This document shows positions 1-8,569 of a stretch of DNA of 64,000 bases, in pieces. The DNA comes from Anaerolineae bacterium. Lineage in GTDB: Bacteria > Chloroflexota > Anaerolineae > Aggregatilineales > Phototrophicaceae. The notes below the pieces were generated by a model. That model saw nothing but the letters and a program-made list of their open reading frames with translations. It did no database searches and was not told where the DNA came from. Location: NCBI GenBank assembly GCA_022841825.1, contig JALHQT010000001.1:1-64000 (forward strand), read 5' to 3'. Both the position numbers and the translations under genes were made by a program. Numbering within the stretch: the stretch's first letter is position 1; every line of letters begins with the position of its first letter.

Positions 1-40
1 AGATGCTCTTCAAGACAATTTATGTGCAGGATGGACGTAT

Positions 41-80
41 AAAAGCAGCAGAACCCACAGCGCTGCTATGGGTTCTGCTG
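41..80 (-). terminator. Intrinsic terminator after the tRNA-Ser pair
   Basis: A perfect 12-bp inverted repeat (46-57 with 69-80, arms CAGCAGAACCCA and TGGGTTCTGCTG) encloses an 11-nt loop. Read on the minus strand it is followed at once by CTTTTAT, the U-tract expected of a Rho-independent terminator. It lies 26 bases past the 3' end of the tRNA-Ser(GCU) gene. Confidence 0.8.
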
Positions 81-105
81 GATCACAACGTGGTGATCGG
101 AAAGG

Positions 106-196
106 CGGGGAGGACAGGATTCGAACCTGCGATTGGCCCTTACGAACCAATAACCGCTTAGCAGGCGGCCCCATTCGACCACTCTGGCACCTCCCC
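106..196 (-). tRNA. tRNA-Ser (anticodon GCU)
   Basis: On the minus strand the acceptor arm GGGGAGG (196-190) pairs with CCTCCCC (113-107), with a G discriminator base at 106. The T-arm carries GGTTCGAATCC. The anticodon stem-loop is CCGC-CTGCTAA-GCGG, giving anticodon GCU, which reads AGC and AGU serine codons. The 91-nt length and long variable arm are typical of class II tRNA-Ser. CCA is not encoded. The gene lies 17 bases downstream of the second tRNA-Ser and probably shares its transcript. Confidence 0.95.
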
Positions 197-213
197 AATG
201 ATGAGATTGTAAG

Positions 214-298
214 CGGAGGGAGTGGGATTCGAACCCACGAAGGTGTAACCCTTGGTGGTTTTCAAGACCACTGCCATAAACCGCTAGGCGATCCCTCC
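214..298 (-). tRNA. tRNA-Ser (anticodon UGA)
   Basis: On the minus strand the acceptor arm GGAGGGA (298-292) pairs with TCCCTCC (221-215), with a G discriminator at 214. The anticodon stem-loop is GTGGT-CTTGAAA-ACCAC, so the anticodon is UGA, reading UCN serine codons. A long variable arm and GGTTCGAATCC in the T-arm confirm a class II tRNA-Ser. It is the promoter-proximal member of a tandem serine tRNA pair; CCA is not encoded. Confidence 0.95.
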
Positions 299-324
299 AA
301 CTGCGTTACCGCAATTGCGCGCAA

Positions 325-353
325 AGTGTAGCACGATGCGAAACGGCGGTCAA
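325..353 (-). promoter_or_regulatory. Promoter of the tRNA-Ser pair
   Basis: On the minus strand TTGACC (353-348, five of six consensus bases) is separated by exactly 17 bases from TACACT (330-325, four of six). The predicted start is near 318, about 20 bases before the first tRNA. This is a sigma-70 type arrangement inferred from sequence alone. Confidence 0.6.
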
Positions 354-418
354 TCCTAAACCGCACATCACGGTAGCATCCACCTGGCTTTTGTTGTAGA
401 GTAGGGTCGAATTGTGTT

Positions 419-964
419 GTGCTTAGGAAAGAGGCGAGATTGGCACAGTTGCCGGTCTTTGATCCTGAAGATGTTATTCAGGTGGAGCAGATTGAGCCTA
501 CGCCACCTGCAAATGAGCGCAGCCTGGCGCGCCGCGTTGCGGTGCAGGTGTTGTATGAAGTTGAATCGGCGCAGCACCCTGCTGACCCGGTGTTGACGCG
601 ACATATTGTCGAGCGTGAACCGCCTCGCCAGGTGGTTCGCTATCTGCGCAAACTGATCGAAGGTATTGTCGAGCATCGCACCGTAATCGAAAGCGCTATC
701 GTCCGTTTCGCACCGGAATTCCCACTGGAACAGATTGCGTTTGTCGATCGTGCGATTCTGTCTATCGCGATCTACGAGTTTGCCGTCAGCGGGCGCGTAC
801 CTGTCAGCGTGGCGATCAACGAAGCGGTCGAACTGGCGAAGCACTTCGGCGCGGACGGGAGCGCGGCGTTTGTGAACGGCGTACTCGGAGCGGTTGCAGA
901 CGATGCTTCGGTGTTGGAACAGCTTCATCACCCCGACGGCGACGATGAGGAAGATGACACATGA
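419..964 (+). CDS. nusB: Transcription antitermination factor NusB
   Basis: The 181-residue product matches NusB, the RNA-binding partner of S10 (NusE) in rRNA antitermination complexes. The C-terminal half holds the family signature, PVSVAINEAVELAKHFG followed by AAFVNGVLGAV, and the earlier SLARRVAVQVLYEVE is the usual first helix. About 35 extra acidic, proline-containing residues precede the core, so the protein is longer than the typical 130-150 residues. The GTG start at 419 is the chosen start; the first 35 residues are the least certain part. The stop overlaps the tatA start in ATGA (961-964), so the gene heads an operon with the Tat genes. Confidence 0.9.
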   Translation: MLRKEARLAQLPVFDPEDVIQVEQIEPTPPANERSLARRVAVQVLYEVESAQHPADPVLTRHIVEREPPRQVVRYLRKLIEGIVEHRTVIESAIVRFAPEFPLEQIAFVDRAILSIAIYEFAVSGRVPVSVAINEAVELAKHFGADGSAAFVNGVLGAVADDASVLEQLHHPDGDDEEDDT

Positions 965-1452
965 ATATCTTTGGGATAGGTGGAGCGGAACTCGTCCTCA
1001 TTCTGATTATCATGCTGGTCGTTGCTGGTCCCAAGCGTATGATCCAGTGGGCATACATGCTCGGTAAGTATGTTGCCGTTTTGCAGCGAATGTGGTCGCA
1101 GGCGGCTGCCACGCTGCAGCGCGAGTTTGACGAGGCGGGAGTCGACGTGAAGGTGCCGAAGGAACTCCCGACCAAAGGCGACTTGCAGCGCTCGATCACC
1201 GACGCCATTCAAAAGAACGTACCGATTAAGGACGTTACGGACGAACTGAACCAGGACATTACCAACGTTAAGAAGGCAACCCAGTTCACGACCGCGCCCG
1301 CCATCGCGACAAAGCCACCTGCTGTCAAGCCACGTACGCCTACGACCAATGGCAAGAAGGTCAGTGTGCCGGAAGCAGACGCCACGCCAGCACCAGGCGA
1401 GTCAGCCTTTGGGACTTGGTCGCAGGCACCTGATGGACAACCTGAGGAGTAG
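961..1452 (+). CDS. tatA: Sec-independent translocase protein TatA/TatB family
   Basis: A 163-residue protein with the TatA/B layout: a very short N-terminus, one membrane segment (about residues 9-24, rich in I/L/V), a GPKR hinge, and then an amphipathic helix that includes MIQWAYMLGKYVAVLQR. The long C-terminal tail is hydrophilic and Pro/Thr/Ala-rich after about residue 105. TatA-type proteins build the pore of the twin-arginine pathway, which exports folded proteins with TatC. Only one TatA/B-like gene is present here, so it may serve both roles, as in minimal TatAC systems, unless another copy exists elsewhere. It starts inside the nusB stop and is followed by tatC after two bases. Confidence 0.88.
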   Translation: MNIFGIGGAELVLILIIMLVVAGPKRMIQWAYMLGKYVAVLQRMWSQAAATLQREFDEAGVDVKVPKELPTKGDLQRSITDAIQKNVPIKDVTDELNQDITNVKKATQFTTAPAIATKPPAVKPRTPTTNGKKVSVPEADATPAPGESAFGTWSQAPDGQPEE

Positions 1453-1454
1453 AC

Positions 1455-2276
1455 ATGACGACGAAGTCACCCGTGACTCCGCCGAAAAAGGCAGTTGTTC
1501 CTAAGCCCGTTGGCAAGCTGCCCAAGCCAGCGCCGGTCGACGATGGCGATGAACTCCGTATGGGGTTATTTGAACATCTCGATGAGCTGCGCAAACGAAT
1601 TACGGGCGCGATGATCGCGCTGGTGATTGGCGTGGTGATTGCCATTCCTTTAACCACACCGGCTCTGGAACTGCTCAATCAACCGTATGGTCGCCCGTTC
1701 CAGACGATTGGACCGACCGATTCGGTCGTCAACTTCTTCCGCGTTGCGCTGACGATTGGTGCCATTATCGCCATTCCAGTCATCACCTATCAGGTGCTGA
1801 TGTTCATCATCCCCGGTCTGACGCGCAAAGAAAAGCGCACGCTTTTCCTTGCGCTGCCCGCCACCACACTCCTCTTCGTGATTGGCGCGGCGTTCGCGTG
1901 GTTCATGCTTGTCCCGCCTGCTCTGGGGTTCCTGGAAGGGTTTCAGCCGACGATCTTTCGCCCGGATTGGACGGCGGATCTGTACCTGAGTTTTGTGACC
2001 GCGCTGATCTTCTGGATGGGCGTGGCGTTCCAGACTCCACTGATATTCTTTGTGCTGGCGATTCTTGGCTTTGTGACGTCGGGCGGATTGCTGCGCCAGT
2101 GGCGCGTTGCAGTCGTCGGCGCGGCAGTCGCGTCGGCGCTCATTACGCCGACGATTGACCCGGTCAACATGAGTCTCGTCATGGGTCCGCTGCTGGTACT
2201 TTACCTTCTAAGCATCGTTCTGGTATTCATCGGACGGCGTTTCAGCCGGGTTGACGAATCGACGGTGTCAGCATGA
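1455..2276 (+). CDS. tatC: Sec-independent protein translocase TatC
   Basis: A 273-residue polytopic protein. After a 35-residue charged, proline-rich N-terminal extension it carries the TatC signature [12 protein letters not shown], then about six membrane segments ending near residue 265. TatC recognises twin-arginine signal peptides and recruits TatA at the cytoplasmic membrane. A GAGGAG ribosome site at about 1444 precedes the ATG at 1455. The stop overlaps the arginase start (ATGA, 2273-2276), so nusB, tatA, tatC and the arginase are translationally coupled. Confidence 0.95.
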   Translation: MTTKSPVTPPKKAVVPKPVGKLPKPAPVDDGDELRMGLFEHLDELRKRITGAMIALVIGVVIAIPLTTPALELLNQPYGRPFQTIGPTDSVVNFFRVALTIGAIIAIPVITYQVLMFIIPGLTRKEKRTLFLALPATTLLFVIGAAFAWFMLVPPALGFLEGFQPTIFRPDWTADLYLSFVTALIFWMGVAFQTPLIFFVLAILGFVTSGGLLRQWRVAVVGAAVASALITPTIDPVNMSLVMGPLLVLYLLSIVLVFIGRRFSRVDESTVSA

Positions 2277-3172
2277 CCCCAACGACGACTGTGCACATCC
2301 TGGGTGTTCCGATGGATCTGGGGCAGCAGCGGCGCGGCGTCGACATGGGTCCCAGCGCCGTTCGCTACGCAGGCTTGGCGGATGAACTACGCAGGTTGGG
2401 CTGCACAGTCGTCGATGGTGGCAATATAGGCGTGCCCATCGCCGAGCAGATCGACCATGATCCATCCGATGGAACGGCGCACAATGCCACTGCAATCGGG
2501 CAGGTTTGCGGTGAGGTCTATAGGGCGATGTGTGATGCCCTGGGGCAGGGGCATCGCGCCATCACCTTGGGCGGCGATCATTCGACGGCGCTCGGCACGG
2601 TCGCGGCAGCGCTTGAGCAGCCTGGTCGCCTGGGTGTGTTATGGATCGACGCACACGCCGATTTCAACACGCCAGAGACGACGCTCACCGGAAACGTGCA
2701 CGGTATGGTGGTCGCGGCTTTGATGGGGCAGTGCCCGCCGTCGTTGACGATTGGCGACGCACGCCTTCAGTCCCACCAGATTGTCATGCTGGCTCTGCGC
2801 GATCTGGACCCTGCGGAACGCTCGCGCCTACGCGAGTTCGGCGTCGCAACCCTGACGATGAGCGACATTGACAAGATGGGCATGAAAGAAGCGGCGGAGA
2901 GCGCGCTGCGTCTGTTGACAGGCGCGACCCATCTGCACGTAAGCCTGGATCTCGATTCACTTGATCCGAGTCTTGCGCCCGGCGTCGGCACGCCTGTCCC
3001 AGGGGGGTTAAGTTACCGCGAGGCACACCTGCTGATGGAAATGCTAGCGGACGACGGGCGCGTTCGTTCGGTTGATGTGGTTGAGGTCAATCCAATCCTG
3101 GATGACAAGAACAAGACTGGCAAGATCGCGGTCGAACTGGTCGCCAGCCTGCTGGGAAAACGCATACTCTAG
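2273..3172 (+). CDS. rocF: Arginase (ureohydrolase family)
   Basis: A 299-residue ureohydrolase that splits arginine to ornithine and urea at a binuclear Mn centre. The metal-binding motifs are all present: GGDHS, DAHADFN and SLDLDSLDP. The N-terminal [19 protein letters not shown] and the stretch [18 protein letters not shown] are typical of arginases rather than agmatinases, as is the length of about 300. It starts in ATGA overlap with tatC. No urease or other arginine catabolic gene is nearby. A related ureohydrolase activity such as formiminoglutamase is possible but less likely. Confidence 0.88.
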   Translation: MTPTTTVHILGVPMDLGQQRRGVDMGPSAVRYAGLADELRRLGCTVVDGGNIGVPIAEQIDHDPSDGTAHNATAIGQVCGEVYRAMCDALGQGHRAITLGGDHSTALGTVAAALEQPGRLGVLWIDAHADFNTPETTLTGNVHGMVVAALMGQCPPSLTIGDARLQSHQIVMLALRDLDPAERSRLREFGVATLTMSDIDKMGMKEAAESALRLLTGATHLHVSLDLDSLDPSLAPGVGTPVPGGLSYREAHLLMEMLADDGRVRSVDVVEVNPILDDKNKTGKIAVELVASLLGKRIL

Positions 3173-3181
3173 GGAAAGCTG

Positions 3182-3778
3182 ATGCTGCGACCACTTGCGC
3201 AATTGATTATCAGGTTGATGGGGTGGCGTGTGGTGGGCGAAAAACCGCCGCCGCCGCGCAGTGTGATTCTCGGCGCACCGCATACATCAAACTTCGACGG
3301 CGTGCTGTTGATCCTTGCTGCCATCATCCTGCGCACCCACTTACGCTGGTTGGTCAAGGATAGTCTCTACAATACACCTCTCAGACCGATCCTTAAGTTG
3401 AGCGGGGCGGTTCCTATCGATCGTTCCGGCGGGCAGAACGTCGTGGAGCAGGCGGCGCAAATTCTGCGGTCAAGCGAGGATATACACCTGGCACTCGCCC
3501 CGGAAGGTACACGCAAGCGCACGGATGGCTGGAAGAGCGGCTTTTACTACATCGCGCTGCGTGCCAAAGCGCCGATTTACTTTGGGTTCGTCGACTACAA
3601 ACTGCGCGAGTGCGGTATTGGCGGATACATGGAGCCGACAGGCGACATCGAGGCGGACATGCAGGTGATCAAGTCATTTTACGAGACGAAGACGCCTAAG
3701 TTTCCGGAGAACTACGGCGAAATCAAGCTTGCTCCGCGGCGTTCTCAGCAGCCACAGCCAGAGAGACAGCCCGAATAA
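3182..3778 (+). CDS. Lysophospholipid acyltransferase family protein (PlsC-like)
   Basis: A 198-residue member of the glycerophosphate acyltransferase superfamily. The catalytic HX4D motif is HTSNFD, and the phosphate-binding block appears as APEGTRKR, equivalent to the usual PEGTRS. A short hydrophobic N-terminus suggests association with the inner face of the membrane. Such enzymes transfer an acyl chain to a lysophospholipid or another lipid acceptor; the substrate cannot be told from sequence. It follows the arginase after nine bases and precedes a phosphodiesterase by three, so it is in the same operon. It is shorter than housekeeping PlsC (about 240 residues). Confidence 0.82.
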   Translation: MLRPLAQLIIRLMGWRVVGEKPPPPRSVILGAPHTSNFDGVLLILAAIILRTHLRWLVKDSLYNTPLRPILKLSGAVPIDRSGGQNVVEQAAQILRSSEDIHLALAPEGTRKRTDGWKSGFYYIALRAKAPIYFGFVDYKLRECGIGGYMEPTGDIEADMQVIKSFYETKTPKFPENYGEIKLAPRRSQQPQPERQPE

Positions 3779-3781
3779 TCT

Positions 3782-5185
3782 ATGCGGCTATTTGCGAAGC
3801 GGGCAAGGAAGGCAGTCGTCCTGGGGCTGGACTGCGCGGCTCCAGAGCTTATCTTCGACCAGTTTCATCACGATCTGCCGACCTTCGCCGAGCTGATGCG
3901 AAATGGCACCTGGGGCGAGCTGGAGTCGGCGATCCCGTGTATCACAGTGCCGGCATGGACGAGCATGTTGAGCAGCCGCGATCCCGGCGTCATCGGTGTG
4001 TATGGCTTTCGTAACCGGAGCGACTACAGCTACAGCGCAATGACGACTGCCGACAACCGAGCGGTCAAAGTGCCCCGCATCTGGGATGCATTGGGTGATG
4101 CTGGAAAGCGCTCGGTCGTCCTTGGCGTGCCGCAGACTTTTCCGGTACGACCGTTGCACGGCGAGATGGTGAGCTGTTTTCTGACGCCGAATACGGAGAG
4201 CGCCTTTGCCTACCCGGCAATGCTCAAGCAAGAAGTTCTGACAGCCGCACCAGGCTATCTGTTCGATACCCGCGACTTCCGAACGGATGACAAGGCACAG
4301 CTTCTGCAAAGCCTGAATGACATGACCGAGATGCAGTTTCGAGTGGTTGAGCGGCTGCTGACCGATCACGACTGGGACTTCTTCATCCATGTCAATATTG
4401 GCGTTGACCGGGTGCATCACGGCTTCTGGCGCTATCACGATCCGCAGCATCGACTCTACGAAGCAGGAAATCCCTATCAGCACGTCATTCGCGACTATTA
4501 CAGGCAGATGGACGCTCGGCTCAAGCGCATCCTCGAACGGATTGACGACGACACGATTGTGCTCGTCGTGAGCGACCATGGCGCGAAGCGGATGGACGGC
4601 GGCATCTGCATCAACGAATGGCTTTGGCGAAACGGCTGGCTGGTTTTGAAGACGCCGCCGCGCGAGGGTGAAATCCTGCCGCTCGAAAAAGCCGATGTCG
4701 ATTGGAGCCGGACGAAAGCATGGGCGAGCGGTGGCTATTACGCGCGCATCTTCCTGAATGTGGCAGGGCGTGAGCCGTTGGGTGTTGTTCCCCAAAGCGA
4801 ATACGAGGCGACCCGCGACACGTTGTCCGCCGCGCTGCGCGCAATTCCTGGGGCACGGGGTGAAGCCCTGCAAACGACCGCCTACAAGCCAGGAGAGATC
4901 TATGCGCAGGTCAACGGCATCGCGCCGGATCTGATGGTCTACTTCGGCGATCTGAACTGGCGCGCCGTCGGAGGGGTTGGTTACGGAACCCATTACACCC
5001 TCGAAAATGACACTGGTCCCGACGACGCCAACCACGCTCAAAATGGCATGTTTATTCTCTCTGATCCGAATGCGCGTGGGCGTGGCAAGGTTATCGGGCA
5101 TCAGCTCATGGATATCGCGCCGACGCTGCTGTCGCGTATGGGATTGAAGACCCCCGCAGAAATGCAGGGACGTTTGATTGGTTAG
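3782..5185 (+). CDS. Alkaline phosphatase superfamily / type I phosphodiesterase
   Basis: A 467-residue metal-dependent hydrolase of the nucleotide pyrophosphatase/phosphodiesterase branch. The N-terminus has the first metal ligand in VVLGLDCAAPELIF and the candidate nucleophile threonine in TVPAWTSMLS. Further metal ligands are in GVDRVHHGFWRYHDP and in VVSDHGAKRMDGG, and the last histidine region is near GYGTHYT. No signal peptide or membrane helix is evident, so it is probably cytoplasmic. The natural substrate is unknown; nucleotide- or lipid-head-group diesters are typical for the family. It closes the nusB operon, and its stop overlaps the stop of the convergent hydrolase by four bases. 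Confidence 0.82.
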   Translation: MRLFAKRARKAVVLGLDCAAPELIFDQFHHDLPTFAELMRNGTWGELESAIPCITVPAWTSMLSSRDPGVIGVYGFRNRSDYSYSAMTTADNRAVKVPRIWDALGDAGKRSVVLGVPQTFPVRPLHGEMVSCFLTPNTESAFAYPAMLKQEVLTAAPGYLFDTRDFRTDDKAQLLQSLNDMTEMQFRVVERLLTDHDWDFFIHVNIGVDRVHHGFWRYHDPQHRLYEAGNPYQHVIRDYYRQMDARLKRILERIDDDTIVLVVSDHGAKRMDGGICINEWLWRNGWLVLKTPPREGEILPLEKADVDWSRTKAWASGGYYARIFLNVAGREPLGVVPQSEYEATRDTLSAALRAIPGARGEALQTTAYKPGEIYAQVNGIAPDLMVYFGDLNWRAVGGVGYGTHYTLENDTGPDDANHAQNGMFILSDPNARGRGKVIGHQLMDIAPTLLSRMGLKTPAEMQGRLIG

Positions 5186-5931
5186 GGCAGGTCGTCGAGC
5201 ATCGCCAGAACGGCAGTGGTTGCCGCAACTGCCTGCGACTGCTGATCCTCTCGGCTGATGGTCGCGGGGCGGTCACCTGCCTGATCGCCATAGTCGCCGA
5301 ATTGCGCGTGATTACCGCCCGTGATCTCGACGAACGCTGCGCTGGATGGCAGCGTCGCCCGGCTGCGTGCGATGTCATCTGATGTTGCCAGTCCGTCGAG
5401 GGAACCGTACAGGCTGGCGGCGGCGATATCGCTCCCCGCCAAACTGTAGGAGTCCTCAGCAAACGATGCCCACAGCACCAAACCGCTGATCGTTTCCGCG
5501 TGATCATGTGCGTAGCGCGCCGCCATTGCGCCGCCGAGAGAGTGCCCACCAATCGCCCAAAACTCGATCTGGTTGCCATACTGTTCGACAACCGCGTCGG
5601 CATTGTTCTGCCCGAAGAACGCCAGGTTGAGCGGCATCGGCACCGCAATCACCAGGAAACCCATTTCTGCAATCGCGCGCAGAGCTGGCGCGTAAGAGCG
5701 CACATCGACACGCCCACCGGGGTAGAAGATGAAGCCTGTCGTAGGCAGCGCATCATGGGGCATAAACGTGATCCAGCGGTCGCTTTCGACGGTCACAACC
5801 TCGTCCGATTGCAGCGCCTGGAGGGCGGCTGGCATCGGCGCGGGCGGGGTATTCGCCCAGACGACGAAAGCACCGACCGCCAGCAGCAGGAGGATGAAAA
5901 GGGCGACCAGGAGTCTGCGGACAATACGCAT
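5182..5931 (-). CDS. Membrane-anchored alpha/beta hydrolase
   Basis: A 249-residue alpha/beta hydrolase with one N-terminal membrane segment (about residues 6-26), so it is probably anchored and faces outward. The nucleophile elbow is GGHSLGG, and GFIFYPGG contributes the oxyanion-hole strand. The C-terminal GGNHAQFGDYG supplies the likely catalytic histidine. The arrangement resembles the alpha/beta hydrolase_5 family (PF12695). The substrate is unknown. It ends head-on against the phosphodiesterase gene and lies 17 bases upstream-side of the rlmN stop, so it is the last gene of the minus-strand group starting at 9612. Confidence 0.8.
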   Translation of the reverse strand: MRIVRRLLVALFILLLLAVGAFVVWANTPPAPMPAALQALQSDEVVTVESDRWITFMPHDALPTTGFIFYPGGRVDVRSYAPALRAIAEMGFLVIAVPMPLNLAFFGQNNADAVVEQYGNQIEFWAIGGHSLGGAMAARYAHDHAETISGLVLWASFAEDSYSLAGSDIAAASLYGSLDGLATSDDIARSRATLPSSAAFVEITGGNHAQFGDYGDQAGDRPATISREDQQSQAVAATTAVLAMLDDLP

Positions 5932-5948
5932 GATTTGTCGGATGCTCT

Positions 5949-7013
5949 CTATTCTGTTTCGGTGGTCGACGGAATACGCGGTGGCTTACTCATGACATCG
6001 GACTTGAGCTGTCCGCACCCTGCGGCGATGTCAATGCCGCGCCGGATACGAATGGTCGCCGTAATGCCATAATCCTCCAGAATTTCGATGAAATCGCCAA
6101 TCCGCAGCATAGCAGACGGATCGCCTGCGTAGCCGACGGTCGGATTGAGCGGGATGATGTTGACATGGCACTTCAACCCCCGCAGCAGCTTACCAAGCGC
6201 GTGTGCCTGCTCCGGCGTGTCGTTCTGACCGCTGATCGCCGTCCATTCAAACGTCATGCGCCTGCCTGCTTTTTGCACATACTCATGGCAGGCACCGATC
6301 AGTTCGACGAGCGGGTAGCGCTTATTGACTGGCAGCAGAGCAGCACGTTCCGCATCGGTCGCGGCATGAAGGCTGACCGCCAGCTTGACCTGTAAGCCCT
6401 CGTCGGCAAACTTGCGGATTTGCGGCACCAATCCGACGGTGCTGACCGTGATGTGCCGCGCGCCAATGCCGAGCCGCTGCATCAGCATGTGGATGGCGGC
6501 AAGCGATGCATCGTAATTGTGGAAGGGTTCGCCCATGCCCATCAGCACGACATTGCTGAGGCGTTCTCCGCGCGCTTCCAGATCGCCTGCGAACAGGGCT
6601 GCTTGCCCGAAGATTTCGGCAGCGGTCAGATGACGCGCGAAGCCCATTTGCCCGGTCGCGCAGAATACGCAGCCCATCGCGCAGCCTGCCTGAGTTGAGA
6701 TGCAGGCGGTGCGGCGGTCGTCGTCGTACTCCATCAATACGGTCTCGATAAGCTGTCCATCGTCGAGGCGATAGAGGCGCTTGACCGTTCCGTCGCGGGA
6801 TGTCTGTTCGGCGGCGAGGGTCATCGCGCCAATGCGTGTCTCCGTCGCAAGGCGTTCGCGCAGCGTAGATGGCAGGTTGCGCATGGTGTCAAACGTGGTG
6901 ACACGCTTGTCGTACACCCAGTCCCATACCTGTTTGGCGCGGAACCTGGGTTCCCCCCATGTGCCGAGAAGATCGGTCAGCTCGTCAAGCGATAGACTAT
7001 AAAGATCGATCAT
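5949..7013 (-). CDS. rlmN: 23S rRNA (adenine2503-C2)-methyltransferase RlmN
   Basis: A 354-residue radical-SAM enzyme that methylates C2 of A2503 in 23S rRNA and A37 in some tRNAs. The cluster-binding CAMGCVFCATG is present, as are GEPFHNYD and HAATDAERAALLPVNKRYPL. The N-terminal recognition domain is visible as FRAKQVWDWVY. The reading frame stays open upstream to 7529, but that part is antisense-frame sequence of the next gene; the ATG at 7013 begins MIDLYSLSLDEL and overlaps the upstream stop in ATGA, so it is the right start. The C-terminal IRIRRGIDIAAGCGQL is the conserved family end. Confidence 0.96.
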   Translation of the reverse strand: MIDLYSLSLDELTDLLGTWGEPRFRAKQVWDWVYDKRVTTFDTMRNLPSTLRERLATETRIGAMTLAAEQTSRDGTVKRLYRLDDGQLIETVLMEYDDDRRTACISTQAGCAMGCVFCATGQMGFARHLTAAEIFGQAALFAGDLEARGERLSNVVLMGMGEPFHNYDASLAAIHMLMQRLGIGARHITVSTVGLVPQIRKFADEGLQVKLAVSLHAATDAERAALLPVNKRYPLVELIGACHEYVQKAGRRMTFEWTAISGQNDTPEQAHALGKLLRGLKCHVNIIPLNPTVGYAGDPSAMLRIGDFIEILEDYGITATIRIRRGIDIAAGCGQLKSDVMSKPPRIPSTTETE

Positions 7014-8569
7014 CGGCGTCCAACTCTCGCGAACAGAATAATCAGCACGGTGAGGATGATGCCAATGATGGCGATAATGCTGGTTTGTGCAGTCGAGTTC
7101 AGCAACGGGGTCGATGGTGCTGCTACCGCAGGTGTAGGGGTCGCCAGGCTGCCTGGCGGGCGTGGCGTCACGGTTGAGGTAGGGGTGGCGGTTGGACGCG
7201 GCGATGGGGTCAGCGTGATGGTTGCCGTAAGCGTGGCACTGGGCTGTGGGCGCGGTGTGCGTGTTGGAGGGAATGGCGTTCGGGTCGCGGAGGGTGCAAG
7301 CGTGGAGGTTGCCTCCGCATATATCGAAACGCGGAATGCCGCATCGGCGCGCGCCGTGAAGAGCCAGTCCCGCATGGACGGGACGAGTGCACTCAGTGGC
7401 TGCGCAGCGACTGCCTGATACTGTTCCACGAATGGCGCGCTTCCCAGCGCCCGCGCCAAGCGGAAGAGTTCGGGGAAGCCGATTCGATCCACCGTGTAAA
7501 GCACCATCGCCAGGCTTTGCGCCTGCCAATCACGCTGCGCGGCAGGGTCGTTCGGGAGGGTCGCCATCTCGGAAAGGCTGAAGAGGCGATTGCCGCGGGC
7601 AGCGTTCTGCGCGACGACGAGAAGATCGCTTTGGTTGGTCGGCGCGACAATCTGCGTCAGACCATAGGCGAACCACTCTGGTACAGCTTGTGACTCCCAG
7701 AGGGGGCGGTAGTAACGATCAAACAGGGTTACATTTAAGGCATCCTGCATGTCCGCTTGCGTGTAGCTGCGCACTCGCAGCACTTCCATGCCGCTGGCAT
7801 CGAAGATCCGTTCGGCGAGGCTGCGATCCAGGCAGCGAATGGCGAAGCCCGATGTGGTAAAGGCGTAAGGGACATCGTCTTCTCCCACTACACAGCCCAA
7901 GGGGTCAAGAGCCTGTTCGTAGACAATGAACCTGAACGCCTGGGGAATGCCTGTATTTGCCTCCAGCGTGTCGCCCACCTGACCCATGACATCGACCAAT
8001 CGCTCAACGCCCTGATCGAGTGGCATGACGAGCGATAGGTTGCCATTCTGAGTAGCGGCGGTCTCCCAGATCAGTCGTTGATCTGTGAACTGAAACTGAC
8101 CGCGCGCCGTGTTGACCTCGCCCGTAGTGCGCACCGTCCAGCGAAAGTTAATCGGCTCGAAGAATGCCGGATATGCCTCAGGTGTCATTTCCCAGACGTA
8201 CGACAAATCTGTGAATTCGCCCGCGGGCAGCGCCGCGACCGACAAATCGAGGTCAGTGGTTTGCGGCGGCTGACCAAGGCGCTCCAGCGTCAGACTGGCG
8301 GCTGTCACAGCCTCGGCAGGGGCGATAACACGAATCTGGAAGCGCACGCCTGCCGGGAAAGCGACTTCGACCTGCGGTGCGAACAACAAACGATCGGTGG
8401 TAACGTCCAATGTGGCGGCAGCAGTCGGGGACGCTGTCGCGGGAAGGGCGGTCGGGGTAGCGGTCAGTGTCGGGATGACAGGCAGCGGGACCGGCTCTCC
8501 CTCCTGGGCGGAAACAAGCGCCGCAAGAAAGAGCACGAGCGCAAGAACGAACATGATCCGGCGAATCAT
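7010..8569 (-). CDS. Secreted membrane-anchored protein, degenerate peptidase MA-like domain
   Basis: A 519-residue exported protein. It has an N-terminal signal peptide (about residues 1-21), a Thr/Pro/Ala-rich stretch, a globular region (about 55-400), a long Pro/Thr-rich linker (about 415-480) and a C-terminal membrane helix followed by RVGRR. The order resembles peptidase-MA-like gluzincins seen in Chloroflexota. The segment PEWFAYGLTQIV aligns by eye with the usual P-x-W-x-x-E-G-L-A motif, but the glutamate is replaced and no HExxH is found, so protease activity is unlikely. Family membership is an inference. It is coupled by ATGA to rlmN downstream and to the CPBP protease upstream. Confidence 0.6.
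   Translation of the reverse strand: MIRRIMFVLALVLFLAALVSAQEGEPVPLPVIPTLTATPTALPATASPTAAATLDVTTDRLLFAPQVEVAFPAGVRFQIRVIAPAEAVTAASLTLERLGQPPQTTDLDLSVAALPAGEFTDLSYVWEMTPEAYPAFFEPINFRWTVRTTGEVNTARGQFQFTDQRLIWETAATQNGNLSLVMPLDQGVERLVDVMGQVGDTLEANTGIPQAFRFIVYEQALDPLGCVVGEDDVPYAFTTSGFAIRCLDRSLAERIFDASGMEVLRVRSYTQADMQDALNVTLFDRYYRPLWESQAVPEWFAYGLTQIVAPTNQSDLLVVAQNAARGNRLFSLSEMATLPNDPAAQRDWQAQSLAMVLYTVDRIGFPELFRLARALGSAPFVEQYQAVAAQPLSALVPSMRDWLFTARADAAFRVSIYAEATSTLAPSATRTPFPPTRTPRPQPSATLTATITLTPSPRPTATPTSTVTPRPPGSLATPTPAVAAPSTPLLNSTAQTSIIAIIGIILTVLIILFARVGRR

Noticed and set aside
3788-5101. 437-codon minus-strand open frame
   Set aside because: It is antisense to the phosphodiesterase gene, shows no recognisable motif and has composition typical of a shadow frame in GC-rich DNA.
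7014-7529. N-terminal extension of the rlmN reading frame
   Set aside because: This part is antisense-frame sequence of the overlapping upstream gene's linker region; the true start at 7013 matches the RlmN N-terminus.
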